A stretch of 64,000 nt of DNA from NCBI RefSeq assembly GCF_004379255.2, contig NC_056035.1, positions 22,382,502-22,446,501 on the forward strand, in the 5' to 3' direction. Below are positions 11,100 to 23,929 of this stretch, piece after piece. The position numbers and the translations under genes are program-made. The notes under the pieces are model-generated. The model saw only the letters and a list, made by a program, of their open reading frames with translations. It was not told where the DNA came from and did no database searches. The DNA is from Salvia splendens (taxonomy: Eukaryota; Streptophyta; Magnoliopsida; Lamiales; Lamiaceae). The stretch's first letter is position 1, and each line of letters begins with the position of its first letter.

Positions 11100-11335
11100 A
11101 ATGAATTTGCAGGGTGATAGCCTAAAATTTCGCATTAATGGTTGAATCACAAAATTTAATAATCACATTAAATAGCACTAATTTTTTAATCACATTAATT
11201 ATGTAATCACATTAATTTCGTATTAATTATTTACTCACAGTAACTAGTTAATCAGATTCATTATGTGTAAGCACACTAAATTCACATTAAATTTTTACTC
11301 CCAGATTTTGTAATCACATTAATTTTTTAATGTCA
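11100..11335. repeat. Degenerate AATCACATTAAT repeats
   Basis: AATCACATTAA and near variants recur about eight times at irregular spacing in this subterminal part of the mariner-like element. Subterminal repeats often bind transposase in other superfamilies; whether they do here is unknown. Confidence 0.5.
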
Positions 11336-11517
11336 AAAATTAATGGAGTACAAAACTTGCATAAAAGCATTTACACCTCATTTGTACAACAATAAAACAA
11401 AAGCATTCATGTGGAACCAAAACTCCACTACACTCCTTCATTTAATATAAAGTCAAATTACTCCATAAAACCTGTGCCCGGTCAAACCGGGACGAATTTT
11501 GGGAGACGGAGGTAGTA

Positions 11518-14500
11518 GAAATTTAAATAAAAAGAAAGAAAGAGTATTTATTTATTTCTTGAGTAAAAGAAATAAAATACATAGAATTTCAAGGTACTAA
11601 AATTTCAAATGCTTGAGGAATAAATATCTAAGATTATTGAGTTTTGCATACAAGTTGAAAAGAAAATTCAAGTCGAACTACGCTAATACAACTCGAGATC
11701 GCTAGCAACTACGTCGGTCTTCATCACTAGGCCATCTCGGCCCAGATTCCAGAAAGCCGAGAGGGCGAGACCACGAGGGAAGCAACCCCAGCAGCTAGCC
11801 TTGGGCGCTGCCAATACCTAACCAAAATCAGACCGAAACGCGCATTAGGTGAGATTTTAGATGCATGAATAAAAGACGAACTAACACCCTATATTAGAAA
11901 AGGGAAGAGGGACATTACCTTTCAGAACAGCGAGTGAGAGCTGGGCCGAGAGGAGCAAGTCAGCCAACAGAATTTCATCTCAGTAGCAGCACTCTGCAAG
12001 GCTGAATCCCTGCAGCTCGTACTCCACTCATACCTGCCATTTGCTATGGAGAATCAGACAATTGTGGTGCACCTGCCATAAACCAACAAAAGAAATAAAT
12101 AAATCAAGTGCTAAAACTCCCACATAGAGCCAAATTCGGTTGAATTGCAATAAGAAGGACAGCCAGAAACTGAGGCTCTATGGCAGCCACCATAAACCCA
12201 CGAGTACACCCCCATATGCCACCAAAATCGGTTAGAAAAGAGCTTGAGGGCCAGAGTACTCGCACTGCAACACCACAGACAGATCAGCCGATTTGTGCAG
12301 CCTAAGGGCCAGTGACTGCACACACCACAGCCTTACAGGCTTTCAGTTACACTTCCCCTCTATATAAGGGATAATCACTCAGCCTCACTCTCCCTCAGCA
12401 CCCTAAATCATTCAGCAAGATACCTTGCAGTGAAGGTAACATCACTTCATTTCAAGTTCATATTCGAATACCACATCATCATGTAGAAACACATAGCATG
12501 ATAGGCGAGTGGTAGGAACACATCAACAAACTCAAACGGCCGAACCCATCTCGGCCGAACTAACAACACAGTGAGATTTAACATATTACACATAAGCCTT
12601 CCAAGTAACAATACCTTATTCAAAAATCACCAAATCCACATAATAATCAATCCAAGTCTACAACCATAGTGAAAACAAGTCAGGAAAATTTATCTTCAGA
12701 ATAGGAACCCGCCGGGATTTTCGGTGACTGAACTTTGGCATGCCACAACCGACGATGGCAGCTACACGGACTCTACGGGACAACAGCAGCTCCCACTCGT
12801 GCTACGAGTGGCCGACAGCGGCGGAGGGTGAGCAGGAGCCATTTTCGCCATCGACGAGGCGACGGCGAGGGAGAAAGGGACTGATGCAGGGCACCAGCAG
12901 CGGCGAGGCCGCTACCTGCGCATCACATCCATGGCAGCGGCGGCAATGAGCGTTTCGCCGGAGGATCTGTCGGCGGCGACGCTATGTGTCGACAGCGCCG
13001 TGAATGAGAAAAAGGAAGGAGGCAGGGGGTGGTGGTCGTCGTGCGATGCGGAGGTGAAAGAGATGAACGGAGGGAAAGGGGGCTGACCCCGTCGCGCTCA
13101 CACGCCGGCGAGGAGCGCCGAAGGCGGTGGTGTGATCAATCGCCGAGAGGAAGGAGAGAAAGGGGGCTAGGGTTCCTCATTCTCAATTTTGGGGAAGAAA
13201 AGATAAAGTGTTGGCCGACGGATGGGAGTATGATTAAATTGGATTTGTTTCCTTTTTCCAAGTGGTAGTATAAGTGAAATGGGCCACTTATATTAAAATT
13301 GTTTGGGCCAGGAAAGTAATTCAACAAAGGAATTAGATCCCTCCATTGAATTTTGGGCTGTTAAATAAATCCTCTTCGGCCTCCAATAAAAGAAAAGAAG
13401 AGATATAGAGATTTGGGCCACTGCAGTCAATCTGGGCCTCGTCTCTAATATTTGTTGGACCATTATAATTAAATTTGATGGGCCACCGCTCTAAATAAAT
13501 ACAGGAATTTAGAAGAGAAATTCCCAAGCCACGGAAGAAAAGAAATTTATTAAGCCGTGTTGAAATGGTATTCAGTAAATACTTAGATGTGAACTTTATT
13601 AGCCAAGTAAGTATTTCAAAATACTTAAGGAAAATAATCCGGGAATTTTTTTTATACCCGAACAGTTCGCCCAGATTCTGAATAAATTAAATTGCTGATT
13701 TAATTAAGGAATTAAGATTTCTAAATTTAGAAAGCAAAGAAGTAAAATAATAAGCCCACGTTTAGACATGCATGCATGCAAGATAAGTAATTACTTAAAG
13801 CCTAATTTTAGTATATTATTTGTTATAAAGGAACGTCGTCACTCGACGAGTAATCCCAAGTCAGGAAGCGCTCGTTTAAAATAGTTAAGCAGACGAGGTG
13901 GGCTCTTCTTTATTTTCCAAGCGTGTTTTATGTGAAAACATGATTATTTTGAATGAGTTGTCATGCCCAATTTTGATTTTATGATTGCCTATCTGTTTGG
14001 CTATGCCAAACTAGTTTAATCGAATTCGGGTCCCAGTAGGGCCGCAAACCCTACTCGGACTAGTGTACACATAGGGACCGTGAGCTAGCGCCAACATTGG
14101 CCGGTCCAGTGACCGTTGGAATGTGGCCACATTCCCGGTTCACACAGATCAGATATGGTATTTCATGAGAAGTTCTATGACTGCAGTCTATTTTCAGAAA
14201 GAAATAACAGATTTAGTGACCGGGAATTGTTTTCGGAAAAACCCCGTGTTTACTCAAGTTTGGCTGACAACTAAAAGAGAAAATGTTTTTGGCATGAGCC
14301 CACTGAGTATACCAAGTACTCAGCCCTGCATATTGTTTTCCTTAATGTGCAGGTTGATCATTGTCGCAGCGGAGGAGGTGTTGGGAAAGAAAGTAAATTA
14401 AGTTAGGTAAGAAAGGAGATAGCTGATCTAGTATGTCTTCATACATATTACACCGTCTTGGTACTCTTCCGCTGCGAGAATCTAGACTTTGTTTTTAGAA

Positions 14501-14650
14501 AAGACAATGCCCAGAAAATACTCTGATTCAATATGGTTGTACTCTCTTTCACATTCAGACAGTGTTTCTCTTGAATTGATTATCCATTTATGATGAGTTG
14601 AGATTATTTAGCAAGTTTTAGTCGCGAAATAGCTACACTTTCTAAAAAAA
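11518..14650. other. Unclassified repeat-like region with a GC-rich island
   Basis: No recognisable protein is encoded. A TATA-like CTATATAAGG (12359-12368) is followed by a leader ending AAG|GTAACATC, a possible splice donor near 12436. A GC-rich island (12730-13180) read on the minus strand begins ACCCTAGCC-like and is full of CCGCC, as in gene leaders. Its flanks are rich in GGCCCA and AGCCCA. A pyrimidine-rich, GCCCAA-rich segment of similar make-up sits inside copia Z at 44690-45600 in the opposite orientation, which suggests a shared non-coding mobile family. At 14290-14360 there is the block ACTCAGCCCTGCATATTG. I could not define ends. Confidence 0.35.
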
Positions 14651-15748
14651 TATGTATTCTATCACAATATATATACTATATACATTCGATTCTTCCAATG
14701 CACATGCACCTGATCCATTCTTCAGTTTCCAATGTAATTTATCCCTAAAAAAAATTCTTCATATGTTAACATTCATATTTAAAATCTTTCATGTATACAA
14801 ATTAAAAATTAATTTTGAAATTCAGTTTTTGATGAAAACAAGAGAAAGTGTGAGAGCCTAAAAATATCACAATCTTTCCTGAATTAATAATTGTACAATG
14901 CAGAAAGATTTAAAAGTATATAAATTGAATTTTTTTATGAAATTCGTGTCTAAAGAAAATGGGAGAAGGGGGCAGTAAAGAAAATGGGAGAAAGACGTAG
15001 TATTGAAAGGATTTAAATGTGAAATCAAATATTATTAAGTCTAACTTATACATCATGTATTCAGATTCGTATGTAATTACTTTGACAGACTGTAATATTA
15101 TTCTGTGTAGCCTTTTTTAATCAAAATGGGCCGTTTATTTATAGTATGTAGTTACTTTTTTGTTGTCATTTAGTTTCGAAAATTTCAATTCAGGTGTATT
15201 TACAAATCCTAATGTTATTTAGTAGAATAGATTTATAAGCACTAAATAGTGTCTGAAAGTATTATCTGATTAATATATTATATCTGGGACAAATGAAATA
15301 ATTTAAAGGTCCGTTCATCATTTTGTTTTTTTTGGGAACTACATTTTTTCAAGGGAGTACATGCCCAGCTTCCATCTCTCTATAAATACCATGTTCTCTC
15401 ATATTTATAATTACTCACCTACGTTCACTCACCAACATCCCAGCTCGGTTTTTGGTGGTTCTATTCTTTCCATTAATCTTCTATCCATGAATGTCTATCA
15501 TACTCCTATTCTGTTTTTCAGCCATTAATATTTTTTGTAACATTGCAAGATCTATAGCAGATGTTTATTTAATGATATTTATCATTCTTCTTTGCAACCT
15601 ATATCTTAGTTAACATGTTCAGTTTTATTCATCATGTAATGCATAGTTTTTCTTTCATTCCACGTTCACCTATATCTAGATGTTGAGCATTGAACGAACC
15701 TTTGTTTATGCCTTCATGATGCAATGTTCAAATCCAAGGTCTATGTTT
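14651..15748. other. AT-rich DNA without a recognised gene
   Basis: Only short, low-complexity frames occur here. A TATA-like CTATAAATACC at 15381-15391 precedes a pyrimidine-rich stretch that might be a transcribed leader, but no protein follows. Confidence 0.4.
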
Positions 15749-15750
15749 TA

Positions 15751-15951
15751 CTCCCTCCGTCTCATAGTAGATGTCACACTTTCCTTTTTAGTTTGTCCTA
15801 CAAAAGATGTCACATTTCCTCTTTTAGAAAAAGTTCCCTCTCACATCAATTATAAAATTATATTTTCTCTCATCACTTAACACACAAAATAACATCTCCT
15901 AAAATCCTGTGCCATCTCCCAACTGTGACATCTACTATGGGACGGAGGGAG
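15751..15951. mobile_element. Stowaway MITE (201 bp)
   Basis: The ends CTCCCTCCGTCTCATAGTAG and CTACTATGGGACGGAGGGAG are inverted repeats flanked by TA at 15749-15750 and 15952-15953. The interior is non-coding. This fits the Tc1/mariner-derived Stowaway class. Confidence 0.93.
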
Positions 15952-15969
15952 TATTTCTTTGGTAAACAG

Positions 15970-16475
15970 TTTATAACTTGCAAAAATGGACAGTTTATAT
16001 TCTCAGATAGGACACTGAGGAATGATTGAAATATTTTTCTTACCAATTTAGCTTTTCTGAAGTAATTGTCTTCCTTCTATTTTATGAAAACTTTGGGTGA
16101 CATTTCTTCTGTTCCCATAAAGTATTCTTATGCACAACATCTTCCCTGGCAAAAAAAGATGGAGTTAAATTTCAATGTTGATTGACTGTTAATTTTTTTT
16201 CCTGAAATACTTCTCTGATCCGGCGGATTTATATTTCTTACCATAGTGACATTTCTGAAGTAAACTCTTTCTTTCTATTTTGGTAGACGTTTCTTTTCTT
16301 CCATATAATCTCATTTTCTTCATAGTTCAGATTATTCCTTGCAAAAAAATAAGCAGTTAATTTAACTGTTCATTGATTTATTTGTTTTCATTGTTTAGCT
16401 AAATCTCAGATGTGCCAAGACTCATTTTCTTACCATATATTCATTTGTTAAGTAATGGCTCCCTTTATTACCTAG
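15970..16475. repeat. Diverged tandem duplication, about 180-bp period
   Basis: Blocks of the order TTCTTACCA, TTTCTGAAGTAA, CTTTCTATTTT, CTTGCAAAAAAA and GTTAATTTAACTG recur at about 16037, 16237 and, in part, 16428. The copies are clearly related but well diverged. Confidence 0.55.
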
Positions 16476-16702
16476 ATTAACAATCTTCACCAGGAAATTG
16501 CTTGGTCCATCAACTGAGTCTGGTGCGCTCATATCTATGAAGGTGTACCTAAAGATAAAAGTTCAATAGTTTAGAGTGTGTATTCTATGATTATACTGTA
16601 TATTGTTATACCAAATTTACTAGGAAATAAATTAAATAATGTAAAATACCAGTTGAATAAATATATATTTCTGTTAACATATGTTCTGTTTTTGCATTAC
16701 AG

Positions 16703-16847
16703 GGAACAAGAAGTCAAGCTACTTTTCCTAATAACTTAATCCAGAATAAGGCTTCTCAGCTTGGGAAGCCCTCGGATCATCCGAATGAAGTGGTGACTAT
16801 TTTCCAGTCAAGCTCTCCCTCATCTATCATTGCCAAATCAACCAAGG
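16703..16847 (+). other. Exon-like segment, unknown protein
   Basis: Preceded by TTTTTGCATTACAG and followed by AAG|GTTCGC, the segment reads GTRSQATFPNNLIQNKASQL and continues open to FQSSSPSSIIAKSTK. Codon use and splice borders look exon-like, but I recognise no family and see no convincing partner exon. It may be a captured gene fragment. Confidence 0.25.
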
Positions 16848-16849
16848 GT

Positions 16850-18289
16850 TCGCTTTTTAATGACTTGCTCTATTTTTCATTGGCTATCCTCATTCTCGAT
16901 AACATCAACTATAAGAAAAAGATATTACAATTATATTATACTTACTCCCTTACTTACCCAAGTGCAATGGAATATCATGCCAGGGGAAATCTCAAATCTG
17001 TGACAAGCAATCACATAACTTGTCATCCATATAACGCACATTACATAGCCAGCATACATTATTTCCAAATAAAGAGCCAATTTAATTTGAATTTAATGGA
17101 AGAAGTATGAAAAAGATTCAAATAGTCAAATAGTGCTAGATTCTATACGAAACCATTGTAAAATTATGTCCTAATTCCTCCATTTTTAAATCTGTTTATG
17201 AACAAAAATCTTAGACTTGCAATTTTTTGTGTTTCATAGTATGGTATATTACACAAAAATTTTACCTTTTTGAAACTGGACTGTATGATTTAGCCCCAAT
17301 CTTTTAGGATTTTGCTTTTCTGCCAGTCATTGTTGTCGGTTTTGTTGTAACCTGAGAGCCGATGTTCGAGTAGGCGACCGTTCGCGTTCTCCATCTCTAA
17401 TGGTCGAAAGCCGACCATTGGGTTATGAATGTGTAAAATAGTAGTTGAAATTAGCTAGAATCGTTCTATTTTTCGTCGATTTGTCCTTTGCTTCGATTTA
17501 CCTGAAATCGGTCGCACTCCGTTTGGTTCGGCGGTATTTCTCAGTCTAGGGTATTCAATTTGATTCCTCCATCGATCTTTTGTTGTAGCTTCTGACCGCC
17601 ATTCTAAGCATCGTCGACTACGGTTTTCATAAGGAGATGTCGGCACATTTTGGGAAGGAGACGACGTGATTCAATTGTCGGAGGAAGATCCCAGAGTCGT
17701 CGAATTTTTAGGGTTTGTGTGTGTCGGCGCCACTAAGGAGAGAAGAATGAGAAGTACGTATTCATATGTTTTAATATCTCTATATACATTTCCAACATCA
17801 TTGACCGGTCACGATTCCAACATTTCCTTGATTACTTCTTGACAAGGTGGAGATGGATGAAAAAGATTAGTCCATAACAGCTTTATTCGACCAAGCATAA
17901 TAGCTCAAAGACTAACTAACAACAAAACAATTATTTGATTTTTCGTTTGTTACAGTTTCGTCAGTGATTAATACTTAATACCCCCGTTTCTTCAATTATT
18001 TGATTTTTTTTCAGAGAAGGGCATTTCTATATTCACGAGTGTAATTTTTCTTTGAATTTCATTTTTTTCGGAAAGTAATGTTATACCCCTTCCACATCAT
18101 CATCTTCTTCTTCATCATTTTATTATAATTATACTATGTCAAGCCAACAATTACAAATCAGCATTAGACTCATTGGTCAATGACAGTGAAGGAATTCAGC
18201 CTTTTCTTGTTAGTGTTTCTATTATTCTGCCGAAATGACATTCTCCAGAAAGGATAGACAGACGGTCATGATACTCAATTGGAAATGTG
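16850..18289. other. No gene recognised
   Basis: AT-rich DNA with a moderately GC-rich patch at 17340-17720 (AGCCGATG, GGCGACCG, CGTCGACTACGG) that has no family-like reading frame. (TTC)n and TCATCAT runs lie near 18100. Confidence 0.4.
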
Positions 18290-18365
18290 GCCAAGGCAAA
18301 TATACAAAAAATGGTAAGGGTATTTGAGGTTGCTCTCTAAGAGGAAGAGGAAATCCCACGGATAT

Positions 18366-18890
18366 GGATGGAGGCCATCAAAGTCCAACACTGGAATGAG
18401 GCAATGATATTGGAGTTGAAAGCTCTGATGAGAAACAACACTTGGTTAAGTGAAGTCTTGTCCGCTAGAAGGGAAGAAACCTGCAGGTAGCAGATGGGTG
18501 TTTACATTAAAAAGAAGACCGAATGGATCCATTAAGAGATACAAAGCCTGCCTAGTAGCAAAGGGTTACACCCAGACCTACAGTGTAGATTACTTTGAGA
18601 CGTTCTCTCCTGTGGAAAAACGAACACTGTAAGAGTATTGCTCTCCTTCGCAACCAATAGAGATTGGTCATTACATCAGTTCGATATAATTAATGCTTTC
18701 CTACACCGTGAATTGAAAAAATGATGTATATATGATTGCCCCTCCATAGTGAAGATGAGTTTGCAGATGGAGAGGTCTGCTTCTGTATGGGTTGAAATAG
18801 TCTCCAAAGGCTTGGTTCGGGAGGTTTACTGAGGTGATGGAGAAATATGATTATCAGTAGAGCAACTCTGACCATACGTTGTTCTTGAAG
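18366..18890 (+). pseudogene. Copia reverse transcriptase, N-terminal part
   Basis: The segment carries the copia opening: a block equivalent to LKALMRNNTW, then [20 protein letters not shown], then [20 protein letters not shown] and FSPV, and later the equivalent of QFDIINAFLHREL. Several frameshifts and stops break it (for example near 18450 and 18628). It joins the YVDD motif only across element V. Nothing functional can be made. Confidence 0.8.
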
Positions 18891-19018
18891 AATAATATGA
18901 ATCTTGTTGATTCGAAAAACTTATGTGCCTGGATTTATTCTTACAAAACTACTCAATAACCTAAATAAGAAATATTACAATTACAAGATGGAAAAGAAGA
19001 TGATGATGATAAGTGTTA

Positions 19019-19274
19019 TTTCTTTCTTCCCACAATAGGAGTCACATTTGGTGTGAGCACGAGTTTTAAGAAATGTAAAGAATAGTGGGTTGAAATAGTT
19101 AGTGGAATATGGAACTCACTTTTTCTTATTGATTTATAATAATAATAATATATGAGTGAAGTGAGTTAGTGGGAGGTGGGACCTACTTACCATTTATGGT
19201 AAAGTGAAAAGTGACTTTTATTGTGGGACGGACTGAAATGACAAAGTGTGACTCTTATTGTGAGACGGAGGGAA
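19019..19274. mobile_element. Stowaway MITE (256 bp), worn left end
   Basis: The right end read inward is TTCCCTCCGTCTCACAATAA, and the left end TTTCTTTCTTCCCACAATAG aligns with it base for base, with several changes. TA flanks both sides (19017-19018 and 19275-19276). It lies within the left LTR of V. Confidence 0.75.
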
Positions 19275-19599
19275 TATGATTTAGATTAAAGCTTGAGAAA
19301 GAAAACCCAATGGCTAGTTTCATACACAATAACCTAATGGCTCCACCATCTAACAACACAGGAACTAGCAAGCATACCTTAACAAATAATCTAAGCCCGA
19401 CAATAGATTAAGTGCAACCACAAGGGATTTTGGATAAATCTGTAATGATGAAGATGAGTGCTCAAATTTGAATCTTTGTTCTTCAATAATGTTCAAAGTC
19501 TGCTATGAAATGAACCCTAGAAAGAGTATTTATACTTAGGGTCTAAAAGGAGCAAATAAAATAAGTCTTGTACAAAGATTGCATATACTGTACAAAATT

Positions 19600-19724
19600 C
19601 CCGACCGGGCATTTCCAACGCTTCACTTTGCCCGGTCCAGGCGAATTCTCTGGAGGAAAATCGCCAAAACAGTCATAACGCCCAATCGGGCGTTTTCAAC
19701 AGCTCTTTTTGCCTTGGTCGGGCG
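19600..19724. repeat. GC palindrome array in the left LTR of V
   Basis: Four sites: CCCGACCGGGC (19600-19610), GCCCGGTCCAGGC (19630-19642), CGCCCAATCGGGCG (19679-19692) and GCCTTGGTCGGGCG (19711-19724). The right LTR keeps three, at about 20804, 20842-20855 and 20876. Spacing resembles that in W and Y. Confidence 0.7.
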
Positions 19725-21177
19725 ATTCTTCTGGAGTCACTACGTGGCTTTAGTAAAATTACCACAACTTTCTCATCCAGGCTCTGATCAAGTCATGCAA
19801 ACTGCAAGGTAACACCAATTCTTTCAAAGACGAAGACAATGGTGGTTATGGAGTCGAATTTGGATATCATCTTGATAGCAAACTACTGCTTGAATCAGAC
19901 TTCAGTTCCACTTGGTTCCTTGTCATGTGTCTACCTCTTCTCGGACCTCAATCAACCCATGGTCCTCGATGTTGTTGTATTCTATGATTGTGAACTCCCA
20001 AATTCACATCATCCTCTCTTTTTTTATGAAATGATTTCTCCTAAAATCCGGTTCTTTGATTCTTCTTTAGGACACCCAGATCATATCATTCCCTCATTTT
20101 GAAAGATTTATCCTCAAATCCTGATCAAGCCCCGATCAAGCGTACCAACAAAATTGAGTGAGTTAAAATCAAATACTATAGTGCTAGAAGATGGACTAGA
20201 CTTAGCAAGGGTGTTGAGGGCGAAATTGTCTAGCTTGCATATTACCACGTGAACTATGCTTAGTGAATATGTGGCCACATTAATAATACTATCATCATGG
20301 GCATTAAGTAATAACAATGTTAGATATATTCGTTCACTAGGGTTAAGAAGCTTAAGATTAAACAATGAAGCTTGTAACAAGTAATGAGCTTAGGATTTAC
20401 AACATAACCATAATACACATGTGAGCTCAATATAATAAGCAATGGAATGGTTACCATATTTTCTCCTAATACAAATGTGCATCCCATTAAGGTATTTCCC
20501 ATAATCATACTCTAATAAGTCAAAAACATTGAAATATGATATGGAAGTACACACATCTAAAAATTCTTTCACAAAATAATCCAAAACAAAATAATTGGTT
20601 GTAAGATCTTTGACAAAAGATCCATAAAACACACCAACTCTATTGAAAGGTTTGGTTGTCATCCCAACACACAAATTCAAACACAATTTTCATATATTAG
20701 CTATAATTCTCCCATCAACAAAAAACAATTGTGTGTAGTTATCCTAGCATACAAGGCAATTATTCATACATTCAAAAAATTGTCCACAAGTTTCCCGGTC
20801 AGGGCGAATTCTCTGGAGGAAAATCGCCAAAATATTCATAACGCCCGACCGGGCGTTATCGACATCTTATTTCACCCGAGTCTGGCGATTCTTCTGGAGT
20901 CACTGCGCGGCTATGGTAAAATTACCATAACTTTCTCATCTGGGTTTTGACCGAGGCTTGTAAGGTATCCACATTGAAGATCTTTCAATGCGAAGAAAAT
21001 GGTGGTTGTAGAGTTGAATTTGGATATCATCTTGAAAGGAAAACTAATGTTTGAATCAGACTCTAGTTACACTTGGTTCCTTGTTATGTGTCTATCTCTT
21101 CTTGGACCTCAATCAACCCATGACCCTCGATGTCGTTGTATTCTATGATTGTGAACGCTCAGATTCACATCAAATAA

Positions 21178-21835
21178 GTAAGGGGACAATATTACCTGTC
21201 TAATAATCTATGTCGATGACATGATTATCACAAAGTGGGAAATTTAATTTATTTATCTCACACCAGACCCGATATAGCATATGTCATTAGTGTGGTAAGC
21301 CAATTTATGCACCAGCCGCATAATGATCACCTTGAAGCAACTTTTATAGTAGTTCGATATCTAATAAGTACATTGATCATGTAATAATGTTAAAAAAGAA
21401 TAGGCATTTGGAAATACACGGATATACAGACGCTGATTGGGCTGGAAATCCAATAGATAGACGACCGACCTCTAGACACTTTAACTTTGTAGGAGGGAAT
21501 CTCGTCACATGTAAGCTCAAGAAACAAAAGGTTGTAGCATTATCAAGTGTTGAAGCTGAGTTCAGAGGGATAATGAATGGATTGACCGAAGTACTATGGA
21601 TAAGAAGATTGATGAACGAGCTAGGAATCTCACCGCAGAGGACGTGTCGGATATTCTGTGATAATAAAGCTGCAATTAGTATTTTATAAAATCTAGTCTA
21701 GCATGATCGAACTAAACATGTTGAGATAGACAGACATTTCATCGAGGAGAACATTGAAGATGGAATTGATAAATTCCTACTTGGCCGATCAGAAAATCAA
21801 GTGGCAGATATTTAAGAAGGCTGTGGGATCCGGAT
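21178..21835 (+). pseudogene. Copia reverse transcriptase end and RNase H
   Basis: The block opens with IIYVDDMIIT (catalytic YVDD), then a damaged stretch including RPDIAYVISVVSQFMHQP. The RNase H domain follows (21387-21689): HGYTDADWAGNPIDRRPTS, KKQKVVALSSVEAEF and IFCDNKAAIS, the usual copia order with its Asp, Glu and Asp residues. Stops at about 21387 and 21690 and several missing bases break the frame. The downstream part still aligns with the copia C-terminus (DRHFIEENIEDG) before the polypurine tract. Confidence 0.85.
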
Positions 21836-21900
21836 CTTGTTCTGAAGTGCTTGGCAAGTTAAGTATTAGAAACTGTGCTAATTAACTTTAGGGAGAGTTT

Positions 21901-22090
21901 TGGAATAGAACGTCAATAACAATAAAAGAGCAGAAGATACGGTAGAGAGATTAGGGTTCAGTTCCCGTAATTTCTATGTACTATTTTTAGATGTATATTT
22001 TCATAGAATATTTCCTATCGATTCTTCTCTATAAGAGAGCAATCTCTGTAAATTATACACATACTTTCTCCCCAATACAGCTTAACATGT
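21901..22090 (+). repeat. 3' LTR of the copia relic
   Basis: It starts TGGAATAGAACG directly after TTTAGGGAGAGT and ends near CAATACAGCTTAACA at about 22088. It contains a CTATAAGAGAGC TATA-like block, typical of short copia LTRs. The exact right border is uncertain because the partner LTR is missing. Confidence 0.55.
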
Positions 22091-22339
22091 TGCAGTTTGG
22101 TTGTAATTTTTGGGTAAAATTATTTTTTGTTAGCATCATTGACATTGATGTTTTATGTTACTATACTTTTTACCTATATTTTGAACTGGTGGTTCACTTC
22201 CAGAGGGGAGGGCTCACAATGTTGAGATTATGTTTTTTGTTGGCACATGCATAAATTGTTTCATGGAGTTTAATTGACATACATACTAGGGTTGGTGCAT
22301 GTATATATAGGATAGGTATCATGTTGATGCTATAGCTAA

Positions 22340-22498
22340 CAAGTGGTCCTGGGATGGGCTGATCGGGCGTAGCAAAATTAACAAAAGCTCGGCCCGGCCC
22401 TGCCCGCCTGAGACATGGGCCTGGGCCGGAGCTCAATATAGGCGGGCCTCGACAGGCGTGGATCGGCTGGATTGGCCCAGCCCACTTGACAACTCTAT
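22340..22498. repeat. GGCCCGG-rich dispersed repeat
   Basis: GCTCGGCCCGGCCC, GGGCCTGGGCCGGAGCTC and GGCGGGCCTCG form a palindrome-rich island ending in AGCCCACTTGACAACTC. It looks like a common plant fold-back repeat; ends were not defined. Confidence 0.4.
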
Positions 22499-23900
22499 GC
22501 AAAACCGGAGACTTAATTACTTGCTACATTGGAAATTAGACTTGTTTGAAATGAAGAGGTATCTTTCGTATAGTCTTGTTAGTATCCTTTGAATATACAT
22601 CTGCCATTTTTCTAAGTATAAATATTAAATGTGTTTCATTTTTCTGAGTATTGTGATTATTCTCATCTACCGTCTTGTCTTGTTTTGTCATTTTCAGACG
22701 ATTATACGAGGAAGATATGTATTACGCGCTCGTCTTTCACTGTAGAATAACAATAGGTAACTTTAATTTCTCCGATTACATGATATTGATTGTAATTGTC
22801 GATGATTATGCTATAATTTCATAAATGCAGTTAAAGCATTTTTTTTTTGTCCAAGAAATAAATGTGTGAAGTGACTTGAAGTAGACAAATCATCTTGGTT
22901 CTCTCAAATTCATGGTGGAACTTTTGTTATTCAGCATATAAAAATAGACAAAATACTATTTGTCTCTTATCCATTTTATTGCATTAAACACATATGGCTT
23001 TGAGACAAGAGAGTTATAGTACTATTTGCATAAAAATTCAGTCCATTATGAGTATATCTATAGCTCTATCATGAACAAGGAAAGTAGAATCGAATCCCTA
23101 TATATAAGATTAATTCAAGAACACCAAGCTAATTTTCTCCTCCTTACCAAGGGAAGAGTAGAATAAGATTTGTATTTAAGCGGATGACATAGTTGCAGTT
23201 GTGAGTTTAAATGCAGTGTTAACAACATACTCCTACGCTAGCTAGCAAGATCAATGCCACATGGTATAACAGTTGTGACTTGATTTCAATTTTTAGCGTT
23301 TCTATGACTTTTGAAGGTTGCAACACTCTCTGATTATATAACCTTTGAGTAGTGTTTATTATGATTAAATTATATAGCAACTCCTTAATTAGTGTAACCA
23401 TTGATACATTGCTTATGCTAATAAATATAAATAACGATTTTTTTATTAAACAATAGTTAATTCAAACATATGAAGAAACTATATATAGCGTGTAATAATG
23501 TTAACTTATTTATACCATTTACAAATTGTAGGCTGAATTTGTTTTAATACTTTCACACCACATTGTTTAGCCCAAAATCATTTTGAGTACCTAAAAATAG
23601 CGACAGTTACAAAAACTAAATGAGTTCAAAGTGATAGGTTATTTAATATTATTTCTTAATTACATCCTTTGCATAAAATAATTACTCAAAATTTTTCAAA
23701 ACTCGCCATTAATATATGTATAGATGTGAGTGAAATGATATTCATTCTCTACTAACAATACATTAATTACTTTTTGTTGCTATATATCTCTTACTTTACC
23801 AATTATGCATTAAAATTCGTGCGCAATCAAAAATGCATATTTTTGTGAGACCAATGACGGATCTAGAAATTAAAACTTATGGGGTCAAATATAATGAATA
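22499..23900. other. AT-rich DNA, no gene recognised
   Basis: No protein-like frame over 60 codons and no clear terminal repeats. A sequence such as GATCAATGCCACATGGTATAACAG (23250) resembles parts of tRNA-derived repeats but lacks box A and box B in order. Confidence 0.4.
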
Positions 23901-23929
23901 ATTATAATATATATACCCTATATATAAGA

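Larger units (their letters stand above)
3622..11515 (-). mobile_element. Mariner-like element (DD39D), full length, with nested LTR element
   Basis: The left end CTACCTCCGTCCCTGAAAAT and the right end, read inward on the other strand as CTACCTCCGTCTCCCAAAAT, both continue into TTCGTCCC, so the terminal repeats are about 30 bp. TA dinucleotides flank both ends (3620-3621 and 11516-11517), the Tc1/mariner target duplication. Inside lie a minus-strand transposase pseudogene (9373-10794) and a plus-strand proline-rich ORF (4151-8408) that is split by LTR element W. Removing W and one target copy leaves about 4.03 kb. The two genes face each other, each with its 5' end toward a terminus. Confidence 0.85.
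18896..21172 (-). mobile_element. LTR element V inside the copia relic
   Basis: AATAA precedes it (18891-18895) and follows it (21173-21177), and the copia frame resumes at once with an IIYVDDMIIT block. A long direct repeat (about 19600-20008 and 20790-21172, both ending in CACATCA) marks the two LTRs. The right one is truncated at its left side. The left LTR starts TATGAATC rather than TG, so its first bases are probably mutated. It shares with W and Y a module in which GACTCCAG precedes a GC palindrome, which sets its orientation to minus. No coding region was found; one Stowaway MITE sits in the left LTR. Confidence 0.65.
18290..22090 (+). mobile_element. Copia relic, 5' truncated, split by LTR element V
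   Basis: Pol sequence reads on the plus strand in two blocks, 18366-18890 (start of reverse transcriptase) and 21178-21835 (end of reverse transcriptase and RNase H). Between them lies V with an AATAA target duplication. The element ends with a purine-rich tract (TTTAGGGAGAG) and a short 3' LTR. I could not find the 5' LTR, gag or integrase, so only the 3' part of the element is here. Confidence 0.75.

Noticed and set aside
12740..13268. Two plus-strand frames of 69 and 79 codons in the GC-rich island
   Set aside because: GC-rich DNA has few stops; the sequences (Arg/Ser-rich) look like read-through of a gene leader on either strand, with no domain.
23219..23401. Possible tRNA or tRNA-like gene near 23250
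   Set aside because: No cloverleaf could be drawn and box B is missing.
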